From positions 148,872 to 212,871 of the forward strand of contig JAGXGB010000048.1 in the NCBI GenBank assembly GCA_024636955.1: a stretch of DNA of 64,000 nucleotides, given 5' to 3'. Of the stretch, positions 1 through 7,615 are shown piece by piece. The notes beneath the pieces were generated by a model, which ran no database searches, was not told the DNA's origin, and saw only the letters and a list, made by a program, of their open reading frames with translations. The DNA comes from Bacteroidales bacterium (GTDB lineage: Bacteria; Bacteroidota; Bacteroidia; Bacteroidales; Lentimicrobiaceae). The translations under genes were made by a program, and so were the position numbers. The stretch's first letter is position 1. Each line of letters begins with the position of its first letter.

Positions 1-11
1 ATACCAATCTC

Positions 12-608
12 ATGAAAAAGCTGCTTCTTATTTCAATGATATTGTCATCGTTTATTCTGAATAGCTGTGATATTCTTGATCAGGCTCAACGAGCACTTGC
101 ATTTACTAAGTGCGAATTCAGGCTGGGGACTCTCACCAACACACAGCTTGCCGGTGTAAACATTCATAATATGGACAGCTACCGTGATCTAAATGCTATG
201 GATATTGCCCGTGTTGGTACTGCATACGCAACTGGTAGTTTGCCACTCAGCTTCACCTTAAACGTGGATATTAAGAACCCTAACGCACAAGCCGCCGGTA
301 TGAGCAAACTTGACTGGATCTTATTGATTGATGGTGTTGAAAGGTTAACAGGAATATCTGAAGAAAGAATAACAATTCCGGCTAATGGTGGAACTGCAAC
401 AATGCCTATGAATTTGAAGTTTGACCTCATGAAAGTAGTTGAAGCTAAAAACCTTGAGTCACTTGCTAATTTTGCAATGAATTTGGCTGGAGTAGGTAAC
501 AAGCCTTCGCGCGTCACGTTAAAAGCAAAACCAACTATTTATGTTGGATCCAGTGCAATCAGTTACCCAAATTACATAACAATAGAAAACGAGTTTTCAA
601 GCAATTAA
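12..608 (+). CDS. LEA14-like lipoprotein, periplasmic
   Basis: The N-terminus is a lipoprotein signal: MKK start, hydrophobic stretch, then a lipobox LNSC with Cys at residue 19, so the mature protein should be lipid-anchored on the periplasmic side of a membrane. The remainder (about 180 aa) is rich in beta strand, with a pattern of the form LNVDIKNPNAQ near residues 80-90, typical of LEA type 2 / WHy-like domains in Bacteroidota lipoproteins. No catalytic motif is visible. It is transcribed alone; the next gene is convergent. Function is unknown; the LEA-like assignment is from pattern only. Confidence 0.7.
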   Translation: MKKLLLISMILSSFILNSCDILDQAQRALAFTKCEFRLGTLTNTQLAGVNIHNMDSYRDLNAMDIARVGTAYATGSLPLSFTLNVDIKNPNAQAAGMSKLDWILLIDGVERLTGISEERITIPANGGTATMPMNLKFDLMKVVEAKNLESLANFAMNLAGVGNKPSRVTLKAKPTIYVGSSAISYPNYITIENEFSSN

Positions 609-708
609 GTCCTGTAATAAGTCAGAGCAATATCTGTGCACTCATCCCATTCTCATTAGGCGTTTGGAAGTAGTTTTCCTGCCTCAATTAAAGCAGTCAG
701 GCATAAAA

Positions 709-747
709 ATATAACCCTTGCATTATATAAAAAGATGCAAGGGTTAT
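709..747 (+). terminator. Probable terminator after the first lipoprotein gene
   Basis: The arms aacccttgcat and atgcaagggtt pair across a short AT-rich loop and are followed by a T-rich stretch (atttaatt). It sits about 100 bp after the stop of the lipoprotein gene, ahead of the convergent repeat array. Confidence 0.6.
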
Positions 748-776
748 TTAATTGTAAGAGCAGCGGTAAAATCTGT

Positions 777-907
777 TTAGTTCAAGTAGCTTGTTAGTTC
801 AACAAATGGTGTTGGTTCAAGTAACTTGTTAGTTCAAGTAAACTTGTTGGTTCAAGTAACTGGATTTCAAGTAACTGGTATTTCAAGCAATTGTTATTTC
901 AAGTAAC
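777..907 (-). repeat. 17-bp degenerate tandem repeat containing the stop codon of the TerB-like gene
   Basis: Read on the minus strand, the array begins inside the last codons of the upstream gene (Gln-Val-Thr-stop) and repeats a unit close to CAAGTTACTTGAACTAA about eight times, with unit lengths of 15-18 bp. Every copy still contains the TGA or a near match. The unit closest to the gene is part of the coding sequence, so the array looks like serial duplication of the gene end into the spacer. The rest of the 609-898 spacer shows no gene; 712-745 has an imperfect inverted repeat (aacccttgcat / atgcaagggtt) that could terminate the plus-strand lipoprotein gene. Confidence 0.8.
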
Positions 908-1270
908 TTGTAGTTTCTTTTTGAGCTTGTTAATTAAAGCCATTTCTGTTTCATCAACACCTTCATCAGTAGCTGCAATGACCATAGCAAGCCTGATACA
1001 CATTGTCTTAATTCTCTGTTGGATTGTACTGCCATGATGTTCAATGAAATTGCTGAACATATAGAAGGCATCCCGAGCAGATACATTCATCTTTCTAAGT
1101 TTAGTAAACTCAGTCCCTACATACATTACATCGCCGGTGCCTGTGTACTCAATCTCCTGGTCAATAAAGTTGAAGATGTTTTCAACTTCCTTTTCTTTAA
1201 CATAACCATTTGATTTAGCTACAGCATAGGCCATCCGACCTATTTCAGTATATAGTTTGTTTGTGTCCAT
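899..1270 (-). CDS. TerB-like (tellurite resistance TerB family) small helical protein
   Basis: A 123-aa all-helical protein with no signal peptide, so probably cytoplasmic. The acidic C-terminal stretch AATDEGVDETEMALINKL resembles the metal-binding repeat ending of TerB/DjlA-type domains (the D-G-x-x-D/E-x-E pattern), and the N-terminal half carries the preceding helices. TerB-like domains are about 110-150 aa, so this is essentially the bare domain. No ter neighbours are present, so tellurite resistance should not be inferred. Its last codons are the first unit of the downstream repeat array. Confidence 0.6.
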   Translation of the reverse strand: MDTNKLYTEIGRMAYAVAKSNGYVKEKEVENIFNFIDQEIEYTGTGDVMYVGTEFTKLRKMNVSARDAFYMFSNFIEHHGSTIQQRIKTMCIRLAMVIAATDEGVDETEMALINKLKKKLQVT

Positions 1271-1641
1271 AATTGCTTGCAGTGTTTATATACTTAACCG
1301 CAAATTTGCTGCCATAGCTTAGAATAGTAATATTATGGAACAGAAAGTTTTAATTATATAAGATGCTGGAGGTTGAGCATAATAAGTGCCTGATAATTAA
1401 TCATTTAACTCCACAAGTTGGGGTGCTTGATACAGCATGTTTATATACAACATGACCTTTTAGGAATACACATTGTGCAATTTAAATGTAGAACTGTGCA
1501 ATTTCAATACGTATAGCTTCAATCCTATGCATTTCTGTATTTCAATGAATATTCTGTATCCTGTGAATGTTCTGTATTCCCGTCATGTTCTGTATTCCTG
1601 CGCATATTCTATATTCCCCTGTGTATAAAGAGTAATAATAA
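1271..1641. repeat. Spacer with degenerate 20-bp repeats
   Basis: No gene is visible on either strand. From about 1535 to 1620 a motif close to ATTCTGTATTCC recurs about every 20 bp (five degenerate copies: 1549, 1568, 1588, 1608 and neighbours). Further upstream, GTGCAATTT recurs at 1473 and 1495. This is another member of the spacer tandem-repeat class that is widespread in this window. The region separates two minus-strand genes. Confidence 0.55.
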
Positions 1642-1671
1642 AAGAGGCTGTTACAACCGTAACAGCCTCTT
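1642..1671 (-). terminator. Rho-independent terminator of the T9SS cargo gene
   Basis: A perfect 12-bp stem (1642-1653 with 1660-1671, loop CAACCG) lies just downstream of the stop of the minus-strand gene ending at 1693. On that strand it is followed by a T-rich run (TTTTATTATT). Confidence 0.9.
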
Positions 1672-1692
1672 AAAATTAAATAAATCTAAAAT

Positions 1693-3825
1693 TTACCTTA
1701 CGCTGATCTTTTTGGTGACTACACCACGATCAGAGGTAATATTAAGCATGTATAAACCTTTAGTAATAGAAGTTGTATTAATAATTGTTTCATTAGCTAA
1801 AACAGTTGATTCGTATACAACCTGGCCAGCAAGATTTACAAGCTGAACTTTATTTATCTTACTGTCGGCCTTAACATTGAGTATGCCATTTGACGGGTTT
1901 GGATATACCATCAGGTTTTCAACAACCGGAAGATCATTGGTAGATACCATGTAACTGATTACAATGTCATCAACCATGAAAACGAATGCATCATATGATA
2001 CACACTGGATAGCAACATAAACATTCTGTCCAATATACTGATCAAGTGCGTAAGTTACAAGTGTCCATTCTTCAACTGGTGCAGATACTGGTCCAGCTAC
2101 TAATTCAAAACTTGCAGGATTGAGGTCAGTTGTTGAAACAAGTACATTGTATACTTCCAATCCCCAATCATCGGTATATGTTTTTACCCAAAAAGAGATT
2201 GATGGATTTTCCCCTAAAGTTACCTGAGGAGAAATCAGCCAATCATTATTTGGAGGAGTAGTAGCAGCAAATGAAGCACCAAAACGTTCACCGCCATGTG
2301 GTTCCATACCTGTAACAGGAGGAGTAGTTGCTAATGGATTAAATGCGATGAAACCCATTGGCTGATAAGCGTTAGGGAATGTAATGCCTTCAAAACCATA
2401 TGTTGCACTACCATCAACATCAAGAGTAGTCCAGTCACCAAAAGTAAGTGAGAAGTCTTCCTGATCTTCAAAGTCAAGTTCAATAGTTGTCATTGTTCCA
2501 CCACCGGTGATTTCAACTTCAACAGTATTTGATGGGGATGATTCACCATTTTCATAAACTGCAGTCACCATGTAAGCGTATGCGCCGTTTGCAAGGTTTG
2601 CGTCAACGTAGGTAGTTTCAGCAACCAATGTAGCAATAGGAACAGTGTTTCTCCATACAGTGTAACCAAGGAAACTACTGCCCAGGTTAACTGGTGCATC
2701 CCATGTTAATGTTACAGTTTGATCTACAACTGTAGCCTGTAAGTTTGTTGGAGGCTCTGGTTGTGCAAGGCTACCGTTGAATTTGTACATTCCACCTTCT
2801 GTAGGACTTACACTAAATCCACCTGCCCATCCTGTTTCAGTATCAACAAAGTCAGTTGCGAGGAATTGAGTGGCTTCAGTATCAGGGAAATATTCCCAGT
2901 TGTGTCCACCATCATAAGTGAAGGCAACGCCTGTAGCACCTGTAGCAGCACCTGTAGCAACAAAAGTCATTTCAGTTCCCGGTACGTATGTGAAGTCATT
3001 TGAAAGGGTTGGTCCTGAAGCTGATATGTTTGCCCAGGTAACACCACCATCGAATGTTTCAGCAAAAGTACCCGTACTGCTGGCGCCTTTGTCCTGTGCT
3101 AAACCATGAAGCTCGTTAGCAAATTCTACATCAACAAAAGTAGCACCCAAAGAAGTTGTTGAAACATCCCAGGTTAAACCTTTATCACTTGAGCGGAATA
3201 CTCTACCTTTATTTGTGCCAAACCAAATGTTGTCACCAACAGCTGAATAATAACCAACTATACCCCATTCACCTGAAACTGGATTAGGAATATTGGCACC
3301 GGGTACTGCTGTCCAGGTTGTTCCGCCATTAGTGGTTGTATAAAGTTCGAACTCACCACCTATTGGATCACCTTGCGCGAAACCGTTGTTTGCATCAAAA
3401 AAGTGAACAACATTGGTGAAAGAAGCAGCATTGTTAAAAAGTGCAGTTGCCTGATGTGACCAGGTAGCTCCACCATTAGTGGTAATATAAATACCTTGTG
3501 GGTTGGTGCCTGAAGTTTTATACATTGCAGCATAAGCTGTGTTGGCATCAATACCAAATATCATTGCAAATTCAAGACCTGTAGCATTGTTGACAACACC
3601 AGGAACCCATAATTCACCACCATTGACTGTACGTGTAAACTCTTGAATTACAGCAGTACCACCTGATCCATCATAAGCTGTAGCCCATACTACCTGATCG
3701 TCTACCGCGTGTAAATATTTAATACCTCTTGACGCTGCAGTAAAGCCTGAAGCTTGAGGTAACCATTGTGCCATGGAAGTATACGAGATAGCTACCAAAG
3801 CAATTAGAGTAAATAGTTTTTTCAT
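1693..3825 (-). CDS. Secreted YCF48/BNR-repeat protein with Fn3 domain and T9SS sorting domain
   Basis: A 710-aa protein exported through Sec and then the type IX system. An N-terminal signal peptide (MKKLFTLIALVAISYTSMAQ) precedes about 340 residues of beta-propeller-like repeats with recurring TxNGGxTW and DGGxxW motifs, typical of YCF48/BNR repeats. Next come a fibronectin type III domain (about 365-450, starts PPTNLQATV), a MAM/cleaved-adhesin-like jelly roll (about 460-630), and the C-terminal sorting domain with MVYPNPSNG and a KKISVR ending. The propeller may bind glycans or proteins; no catalytic residues are apparent. It is a single gene with its own terminator and a candidate TAnnTTTG promoter at 3862-3869. 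Confidence 0.85.
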   Translation of the reverse strand: MKKLFTLIALVAISYTSMAQWLPQASGFTAASRGIKYLHAVDDQVVWATAYDGSGGTAVIQEFTRTVNGGELWVPGVVNNATGLEFAMIFGIDANTAYAAMYKTSGTNPQGIYITTNGGATWSHQATALFNNAASFTNVVHFFDANNGFAQGDPIGGEFELYTTTNGGTTWTAVPGANIPNPVSGEWGIVGYYSAVGDNIWFGTNKGRVFRSSDKGLTWDVSTTSLGATFVDVEFANELHGLAQDKGASSTGTFAETFDGGVTWANISASGPTLSNDFTYVPGTEMTFVATGAATGATGVAFTYDGGHNWEYFPDTEATQFLATDFVDTETGWAGGFSVSPTEGGMYKFNGSLAQPEPPTNLQATVVDQTVTLTWDAPVNLGSSFLGYTVWRNTVPIATLVAETTYVDANLANGAYAYMVTAVYENGESSPSNTVEVEITGGGTMTTIELDFEDQEDFSLTFGDWTTLDVDGSATYGFEGITFPNAYQPMGFIAFNPLATTPPVTGMEPHGGERFGASFAATTPPNNDWLISPQVTLGENPSISFWVKTYTDDWGLEVYNVLVSTTDLNPASFELVAGPVSAPVEEWTLVTYALDQYIGQNVYVAIQCVSYDAFVFMVDDIVISYMVSTNDLPVVENLMVYPNPSNGILNVKADSKINKVQLVNLAGQVVYESTVLANETIINTTSITKGLYMLNITSDRGVVTKKISVR

Positions 3826-3861
3826 AATTCTGATTTTTGGTTAAACGTTTAATTGATTGAG

Positions 3862-3869
3862 CAAATATA
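3862..3869 (-). promoter_or_regulatory. Candidate -7 element for the T9SS cargo gene
   Basis: CAAATATA on the plus strand reads TATATTTG on the minus strand, matching the Bacteroidota -7 consensus TAnnTTTG, about 37 bp before the start codon. No clear -33 TTTG is seen at the usual distance. Confidence 0.5.
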
Positions 3870-3930
3870 AAAAACTCACCGAATAATTCATGCTTTTAAA
3901 CTCATTTTATTTTTGAGCCTTATTAATTGA

Positions 3931-4002
3931 TAATTCTTAAACCCTCTTTAACTGGTTATTTCTTAAACCATTAATGGATTATTTTAAACCCTTTTTAACG
4001 GA
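3931..4002. repeat. Three degenerate 22-26 bp spacer repeats
   Basis: The motif TTCTTAAACC...TTAA recurs three times (3934, 3960 and 3983 region). It lies between two divergent genes (the T9SS cargo and ffh) in a 370-bp spacer without any gene. Between it and ffh there is a 7-bp stem (4095-4101 with 4112-4118, GGTAAGG/CCTTACC) of unknown role. Confidence 0.5.
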
Positions 4003-4119
4003 CATTTTTTAATTGAGATTGTTTAGTTCAAATTGGAATAATAAGTATTAGTTGTCCTCTATGTACAAACAACCAAATTCTGATTTGGTTTTAGGGTAAG
4101 GTATCTAATTGCCTTACCG

Positions 4120-4146
4120 TTGGATAACAGGAAATTGTTAATTTTG
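4120..4146 (+). promoter_or_regulatory. Candidate promoter of ffh
   Basis: The -7 element TAATTTTG at 4139-4146 matches TAnnTTTG; a TTG at 4120-4122 could be the -33 element, although the spacing of 16 bp is short. It is about 50 bp before the ffh start. Confidence 0.5.
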
Positions 4147-4194
4147 CAGATTATTACAAGAAACTGAGGAATCACAGAAACAGAGGAATAAATT

Positions 4195-5547
4195 ATGTTC
4201 GAGAATTTAAGTGATAAACTGGATAGAGCTTTTAAAACTCTAAAAGGACAAGGATATATAACTGAAATTAACGTTGCTGAAACGCTTAAAGATGTTCGGA
4301 AGGCATTGCTTGATGCCGATGTTAGTTATAAAGTTGCCAAGCAATTTACTGATACCGTCAAGGAAAAGGCTTTTGGTGCTGAGGTGCTAACAGCAGTTTC
4401 GCCCGGTCAGTTAATGGTTAAAATTGTACATGATGAACTTGCCGGGTTGATGGGTGGTGAAAATGTTGATATTAACCTTAAAGGTGCTCCGGCTGTAATT
4501 CTAATTGCCGGGTTACAAGGTTCCGGTAAAACAACTTTTTCAGCTAAGCTCGCTAATTACCTTAAGAATAAGAGAAATCGTAAAGTTCTGCTTGTTGCAG
4601 GTGACGTATACCGCCCCGCAGCTATTGAACAGCTAAAAGTGCTGGGTGAACAGGTTAATGTAAAAGTCTTTACTGTTGAAGGTAGTACTGACCCTGTTTC
4701 AATCGCCAAACAGGCTATTGCTCATGCTAAAGAATACGACATCAATACAGTAATTATTGACACTGCGGGTCGTTTGGCTATTGATGAGGTGATGATGAAA
4801 GAGATTGCAGCTATAAAACAGGCTGTTAATCCTCAGGAAACACTATTCGTTGTCGACTCCATGACTGGCCAGGATGCTGTGAATACTGCCAAGGCATTTA
4901 ACGACAGGTTGAATTATGATTGTGTTGTTCTTACCAAACTTGATGGTGATACCCGTGGTGGTGCTGCGCTAACCATAAGGTCAGTTGTTGATAAACCGGT
5001 TAAATTTGTTGGACTAGGTGAAAAGATGGATGCTATTGATATCTTCTATCCTTCCCGTATGGCTGACCGAATACTGGGCATGGGTGATATAGTATCACTT
5101 GTTGAACGGGCTCAGGAGCAGTTTGATGAAGATCAAGCCCGTAGACTTCAGCAAAAACTTATTAAGGACCAGTTTAATTTTAATGATTTTGTTACCCAGA
5201 TCAAGCAAATCAAGAAGATGGGTAATGTAAAGGACCTTATAGGTATGATACCGGGTATGGGCAAAGCGCTTAAGGATATCGACATTGACGATGACGCATT
5301 CAAAGGAATTGAAGCTATGATTTCTTCCATGACACCGGCTGAACGTGAAACCCCCTCTCTCCTTAATGGAAGCAGGCGTAAACGTATTGCTCTTGGCAGC
5401 GGTACTGATATAGCAGAAGTCAATAGGCTAATCAAACAATTTGACGACACCCGAAAGATGATGAAAATGGTATCGGGTGGTGGTGGCAAAAACGCATTGA
5501 ACGCAATGCGCAATATGCAGAAAATGTCGTCAGGAAGAAAACGTTAA
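4195..5547 (+). CDS. ffh: Signal recognition particle protein Ffh
   Basis: The GTPase subunit of the signal recognition particle, which binds signal sequences of nascent inner-membrane proteins together with 4.5S RNA and docks to FtsY. The 450-aa length is normal. The N-domain (1-85) is followed by the G-domain with P-loop GLQGSGKTT (about 106-114), DTAGR, and TKLDGDTRGG (G4/G5 region). The methionine-rich M-domain occupies about 300-450 and contains GMIPGMGK and the C-terminal MRNMQKMSSGRKR. The ATG at 4195 is well placed behind a candidate promoter. folD follows after 45 bp and may be co-transcribed. Confidence 0.97.
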   Translation: MFENLSDKLDRAFKTLKGQGYITEINVAETLKDVRKALLDADVSYKVAKQFTDTVKEKAFGAEVLTAVSPGQLMVKIVHDELAGLMGGENVDINLKGAPAVILIAGLQGSGKTTFSAKLANYLKNKRNRKVLLVAGDVYRPAAIEQLKVLGEQVNVKVFTVEGSTDPVSIAKQAIAHAKEYDINTVIIDTAGRLAIDEVMMKEIAAIKQAVNPQETLFVVDSMTGQDAVNTAKAFNDRLNYDCVVLTKLDGDTRGGAALTIRSVVDKPVKFVGLGEKMDAIDIFYPSRMADRILGMGDIVSLVERAQEQFDEDQARRLQQKLIKDQFNFNDFVTQIKQIKKMGNVKDLIGMIPGMGKALKDIDIDDDAFKGIEAMISSMTPAERETPSLLNGSRRKRIALGSGTDIAEVNRLIKQFDDTRKMMKMVSGGGGKNALNAMRNMQKMSSGRKR

Positions 5548-5548
5548 A

Positions 5549-5612
5549 GGATGAAATTATTAGATTTCAGGATGTAATTGATAGAATAGAGGATGAAATT
5601 AATAGACGGCAA
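5549..5612 (+). repeat. Upstream copy of the folD start (42-bp spacing)
   Basis: AGGATGAAATTATTAGA at 5548 and AGGATGAAATTAATAGA at the true folD start (ATG 5593) are 42 bp apart. The spacer between ffh and folD is thus made of one extra degenerate copy of the folD 5' end, including an ATG that opens a very short frame ending at a TAA after eight codons. Confidence 0.6.
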
Positions 5613-6471
5613 AAAAATAGCAGAAGAAATCAAAAAAACATTAGCAAGTCAGGTTGCTGAAATCATTGATGCAGAGGGTGACCCTCCACATCTGGCAGCA
5701 ATTCTTGTTGGTGACGACCCTGCAAGTCAAACATACATTGCAAGCAAAGAAAGAGCATGTAAAAGTGTAGGTTTTACCTCAAGTATTTACAGGTTTCCTG
5801 ATAATGTTACTCAACAGAAGCTAATGGAAGTAATTGACTTCCTTAATGACGATCCTGATGTTAATGGATTTATTGTGCAGTTACCACTACCCGGTCATAT
5901 TGATTCAAATGCTGTGCTTCAGAGAATAAATCCTGCTAAGGACGTTGATGGATTTCATCCTGTTAATATTGGCAGGTTGGTTTTAGGTTTGCCGGCTTAT
6001 CATCCTGCAACTCCTGCAGGAATCATGATGCTGCTTGAACAAATGAAGATTGAAACTTCAGGCAAGCACTGTGTTGTTCTAGGTAGAAGTAATATTGTAG
6101 GTACACCTATTAGTATACTAATGTCACGAAAAGGCACTCCCGGTGATAGTACTGTAACATTATGCCATAGTAAAACTCAGAATATTGAAGATATTGCCAG
6201 TCAGGCAGATATACTGATAGCTGCCATTGGTAAAGCAGGTTTTGTGAATGAAAACATGGTTAAACAAGGAGCTGTGGTAATAGATGTTGGCATTCACCGT
6301 ATTAATGATAGTTCAGAAAAGGGATACCATCTGGTAGGTGATGTAGATTTTGACCGTGTAGCCGGTAAGTGCAGCTTTATTACTCCCGTTCCCGGAGGAG
6401 TGGGGCCCATGACGATAGTTGGACTATTAATAAATACAATGAAATCATTCAGGAAAGAGATTTACAAATAG
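5593..6471 (+). CDS. folD: Bifunctional methylenetetrahydrofolate dehydrogenase/cyclohydrolase FolD
   Basis: Catalyses NAD(P)-dependent oxidation of 5,10-methylene-THF and its hydrolysis to 10-formyl-THF in cytoplasmic one-carbon metabolism. The 292-aa length is typical. Visible signatures are YIASKERACK (catalytic Lys and Tyr region, about 51-60), the QLPLPGH motif, KDVDGFHPVNIGRL, GRSNIVGTP in the nucleotide-binding domain, and the C-terminal TPVPGGVGPMT. The start is the ATG that gives the canonical MKLIDGKKIA N-terminus; a second similar ATG 42 bp upstream is a repeat copy followed by a stop. Confidence 0.97.
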   Translation: MKLIDGKKIAEEIKKTLASQVAEIIDAEGDPPHLAAILVGDDPASQTYIASKERACKSVGFTSSIYRFPDNVTQQKLMEVIDFLNDDPDVNGFIVQLPLPGHIDSNAVLQRINPAKDVDGFHPVNIGRLVLGLPAYHPATPAGIMMLLEQMKIETSGKHCVVLGRSNIVGTPISILMSRKGTPGDSTVTLCHSKTQNIEDIASQADILIAAIGKAGFVNENMVKQGAVVIDVGIHRINDSSEKGYHLVGDVDFDRVAGKCSFITPVPGGVGPMTIVGLLINTMKSFRKEIYK

Positions 6472-6481
6472 TCTCACCAAT

Positions 6482-7453
6482 ATGGGTTTCCCTTTTTATC
6501 TTCGGCCGGTATTGTACATTCTATTACCGGCCTTGCTTTTTCCTGCCATAAGCTGGTCTCAACAAGAGGGATGCACTGATACATTAGCATCAAATTTTGA
6601 CGTCAATGCTGTTATTAATGATGGCTCATGTATGTATCCTGATATTACTATTAACTTCCGGAAGGCTGTTTCGAGCATGCCTGTAACTATCAGCGAAAGC
6701 TCAGGCTTGATCTGGTGGCGCAATAGTTACTGGACTCACAATGATAATGGCGGATCTAATGAAATATACTGCCTGGATTCAATTACAGGAAATGTTAAGC
6801 AAATAATCACGTTGAAAGATGCTACTAATGTTGACTGGGAGGATATGACCCATGACCAGGACTATATCTACGTTGGAGATTTTGGCAATAATTATGGCAA
6901 CCGATCTGACCTTTGTGTATATATGGTGGCAAAGAATGATATCCCATCTAACGGTGATACAATTGTTGCCTGTGAGAAACTATCATACAGCTATGCTGAC
7001 CAGAGCGATTTCACAATCAGAAACCTAAAGAATGATTACGATTGTGAAGCAATGGTAAGTTTAGGAGATAGTTTATACCTTTTTACTAAAAATTGGGCTA
7101 CTTTTACTACCAGGCTATATGCTTTGCCTAAAAGACCAGGTAGCTATTATATATACCCCATTGACGAGTATAATATTAAAGGACTCGTTACAGGAGCATC
7201 AATTGATGTTGAAAGCCAGTGGGTGGTATTATGCGGATATCATAATTACATTCCGTTTATTGTGATTTTAAGTGATTTTTGGCGTAATGATTTCTTTGGC
7301 GGAAACAAACGAAGGATTAATTTTAAAAATTATTTTGCAACACAAACTGAAGCTATTGCATATACAGGTAACAACACTTACGTTATTTCATCTGAGAGAA
7401 CTATAATAAGAAAAGCTAAAATTTACAAGATTGATTTGAAGGAGATTCAGTAA
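6482..7453 (+). CDS. Secreted protein of unknown function with CTD..A.NF..A..DGSC motif
   Basis: A 323-aa protein with an N-terminal hydrophobic signal (about residues 5-27, ending SWSQ). Directly after cleavage comes a short Cys-pair motif, CTDTLASNFD...NDGSCMYP, common in Bacteroidota surface proteins where it often occurs in tandem; here it is present once. The rest (about 60-323) looks like a beta-propeller-type domain, with repeated Trp/Asp-rich strands such as VDWEDMTHDQDYIYVGDFGN. No T9SS sorting domain is present. The gene starts 10 bp after folD and may be read through from it. Confidence 0.6.
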   Translation: MGFPFYLRPVLYILLPALLFPAISWSQQEGCTDTLASNFDVNAVINDGSCMYPDITINFRKAVSSMPVTISESSGLIWWRNSYWTHNDNGGSNEIYCLDSITGNVKQIITLKDATNVDWEDMTHDQDYIYVGDFGNNYGNRSDLCVYMVAKNDIPSNGDTIVACEKLSYSYADQSDFTIRNLKNDYDCEAMVSLGDSLYLFTKNWATFTTRLYALPKRPGSYYIYPIDEYNIKGLVTGASIDVESQWVVLCGYHNYIPFIVILSDFWRNDFFGGNKRRINFKNYFATQTEAIAYTGNNTYVISSERTIIRKAKIYKIDLKEIQ

Positions 7454-7585
7454 GAATGTATTGAATTAATCAGTTTAAAAGCGAAAGATCAATCAAGTCT
7501 GTATAAAGTTAAAATGCTAAATTTGAAAGAGATTCAGTAATACTGCATAATATTTGTAAGCCGCATTTGAAAGAGAATCAATAAA
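7434..7585 (+). repeat. Four copies (about 43-bp spacing) of the 3' end of the preceding gene
   Basis: The last codons plus stop of the preceding gene (ATTTGAAGGAGATTCAGTAA) recur with mutations at about 7478, 7521 and 7565. The copy at 7521-7540 differs by one base and keeps the stop. The array fills the spacer before the next gene and is the clearest plus-strand example of stop-codon-spanning duplication. Confidence 0.75.
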
Positions 7586-7615
7586 GTTGCGTTAATTATA
7601 TTTAACAATTTGCTA

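Noticed and set aside
5148..5513. Antisense frame in the ffh M-domain and many similar antisense frames
   Set aside because: They are shadows of strongly supported coding genes without codon bias or homology of their own.
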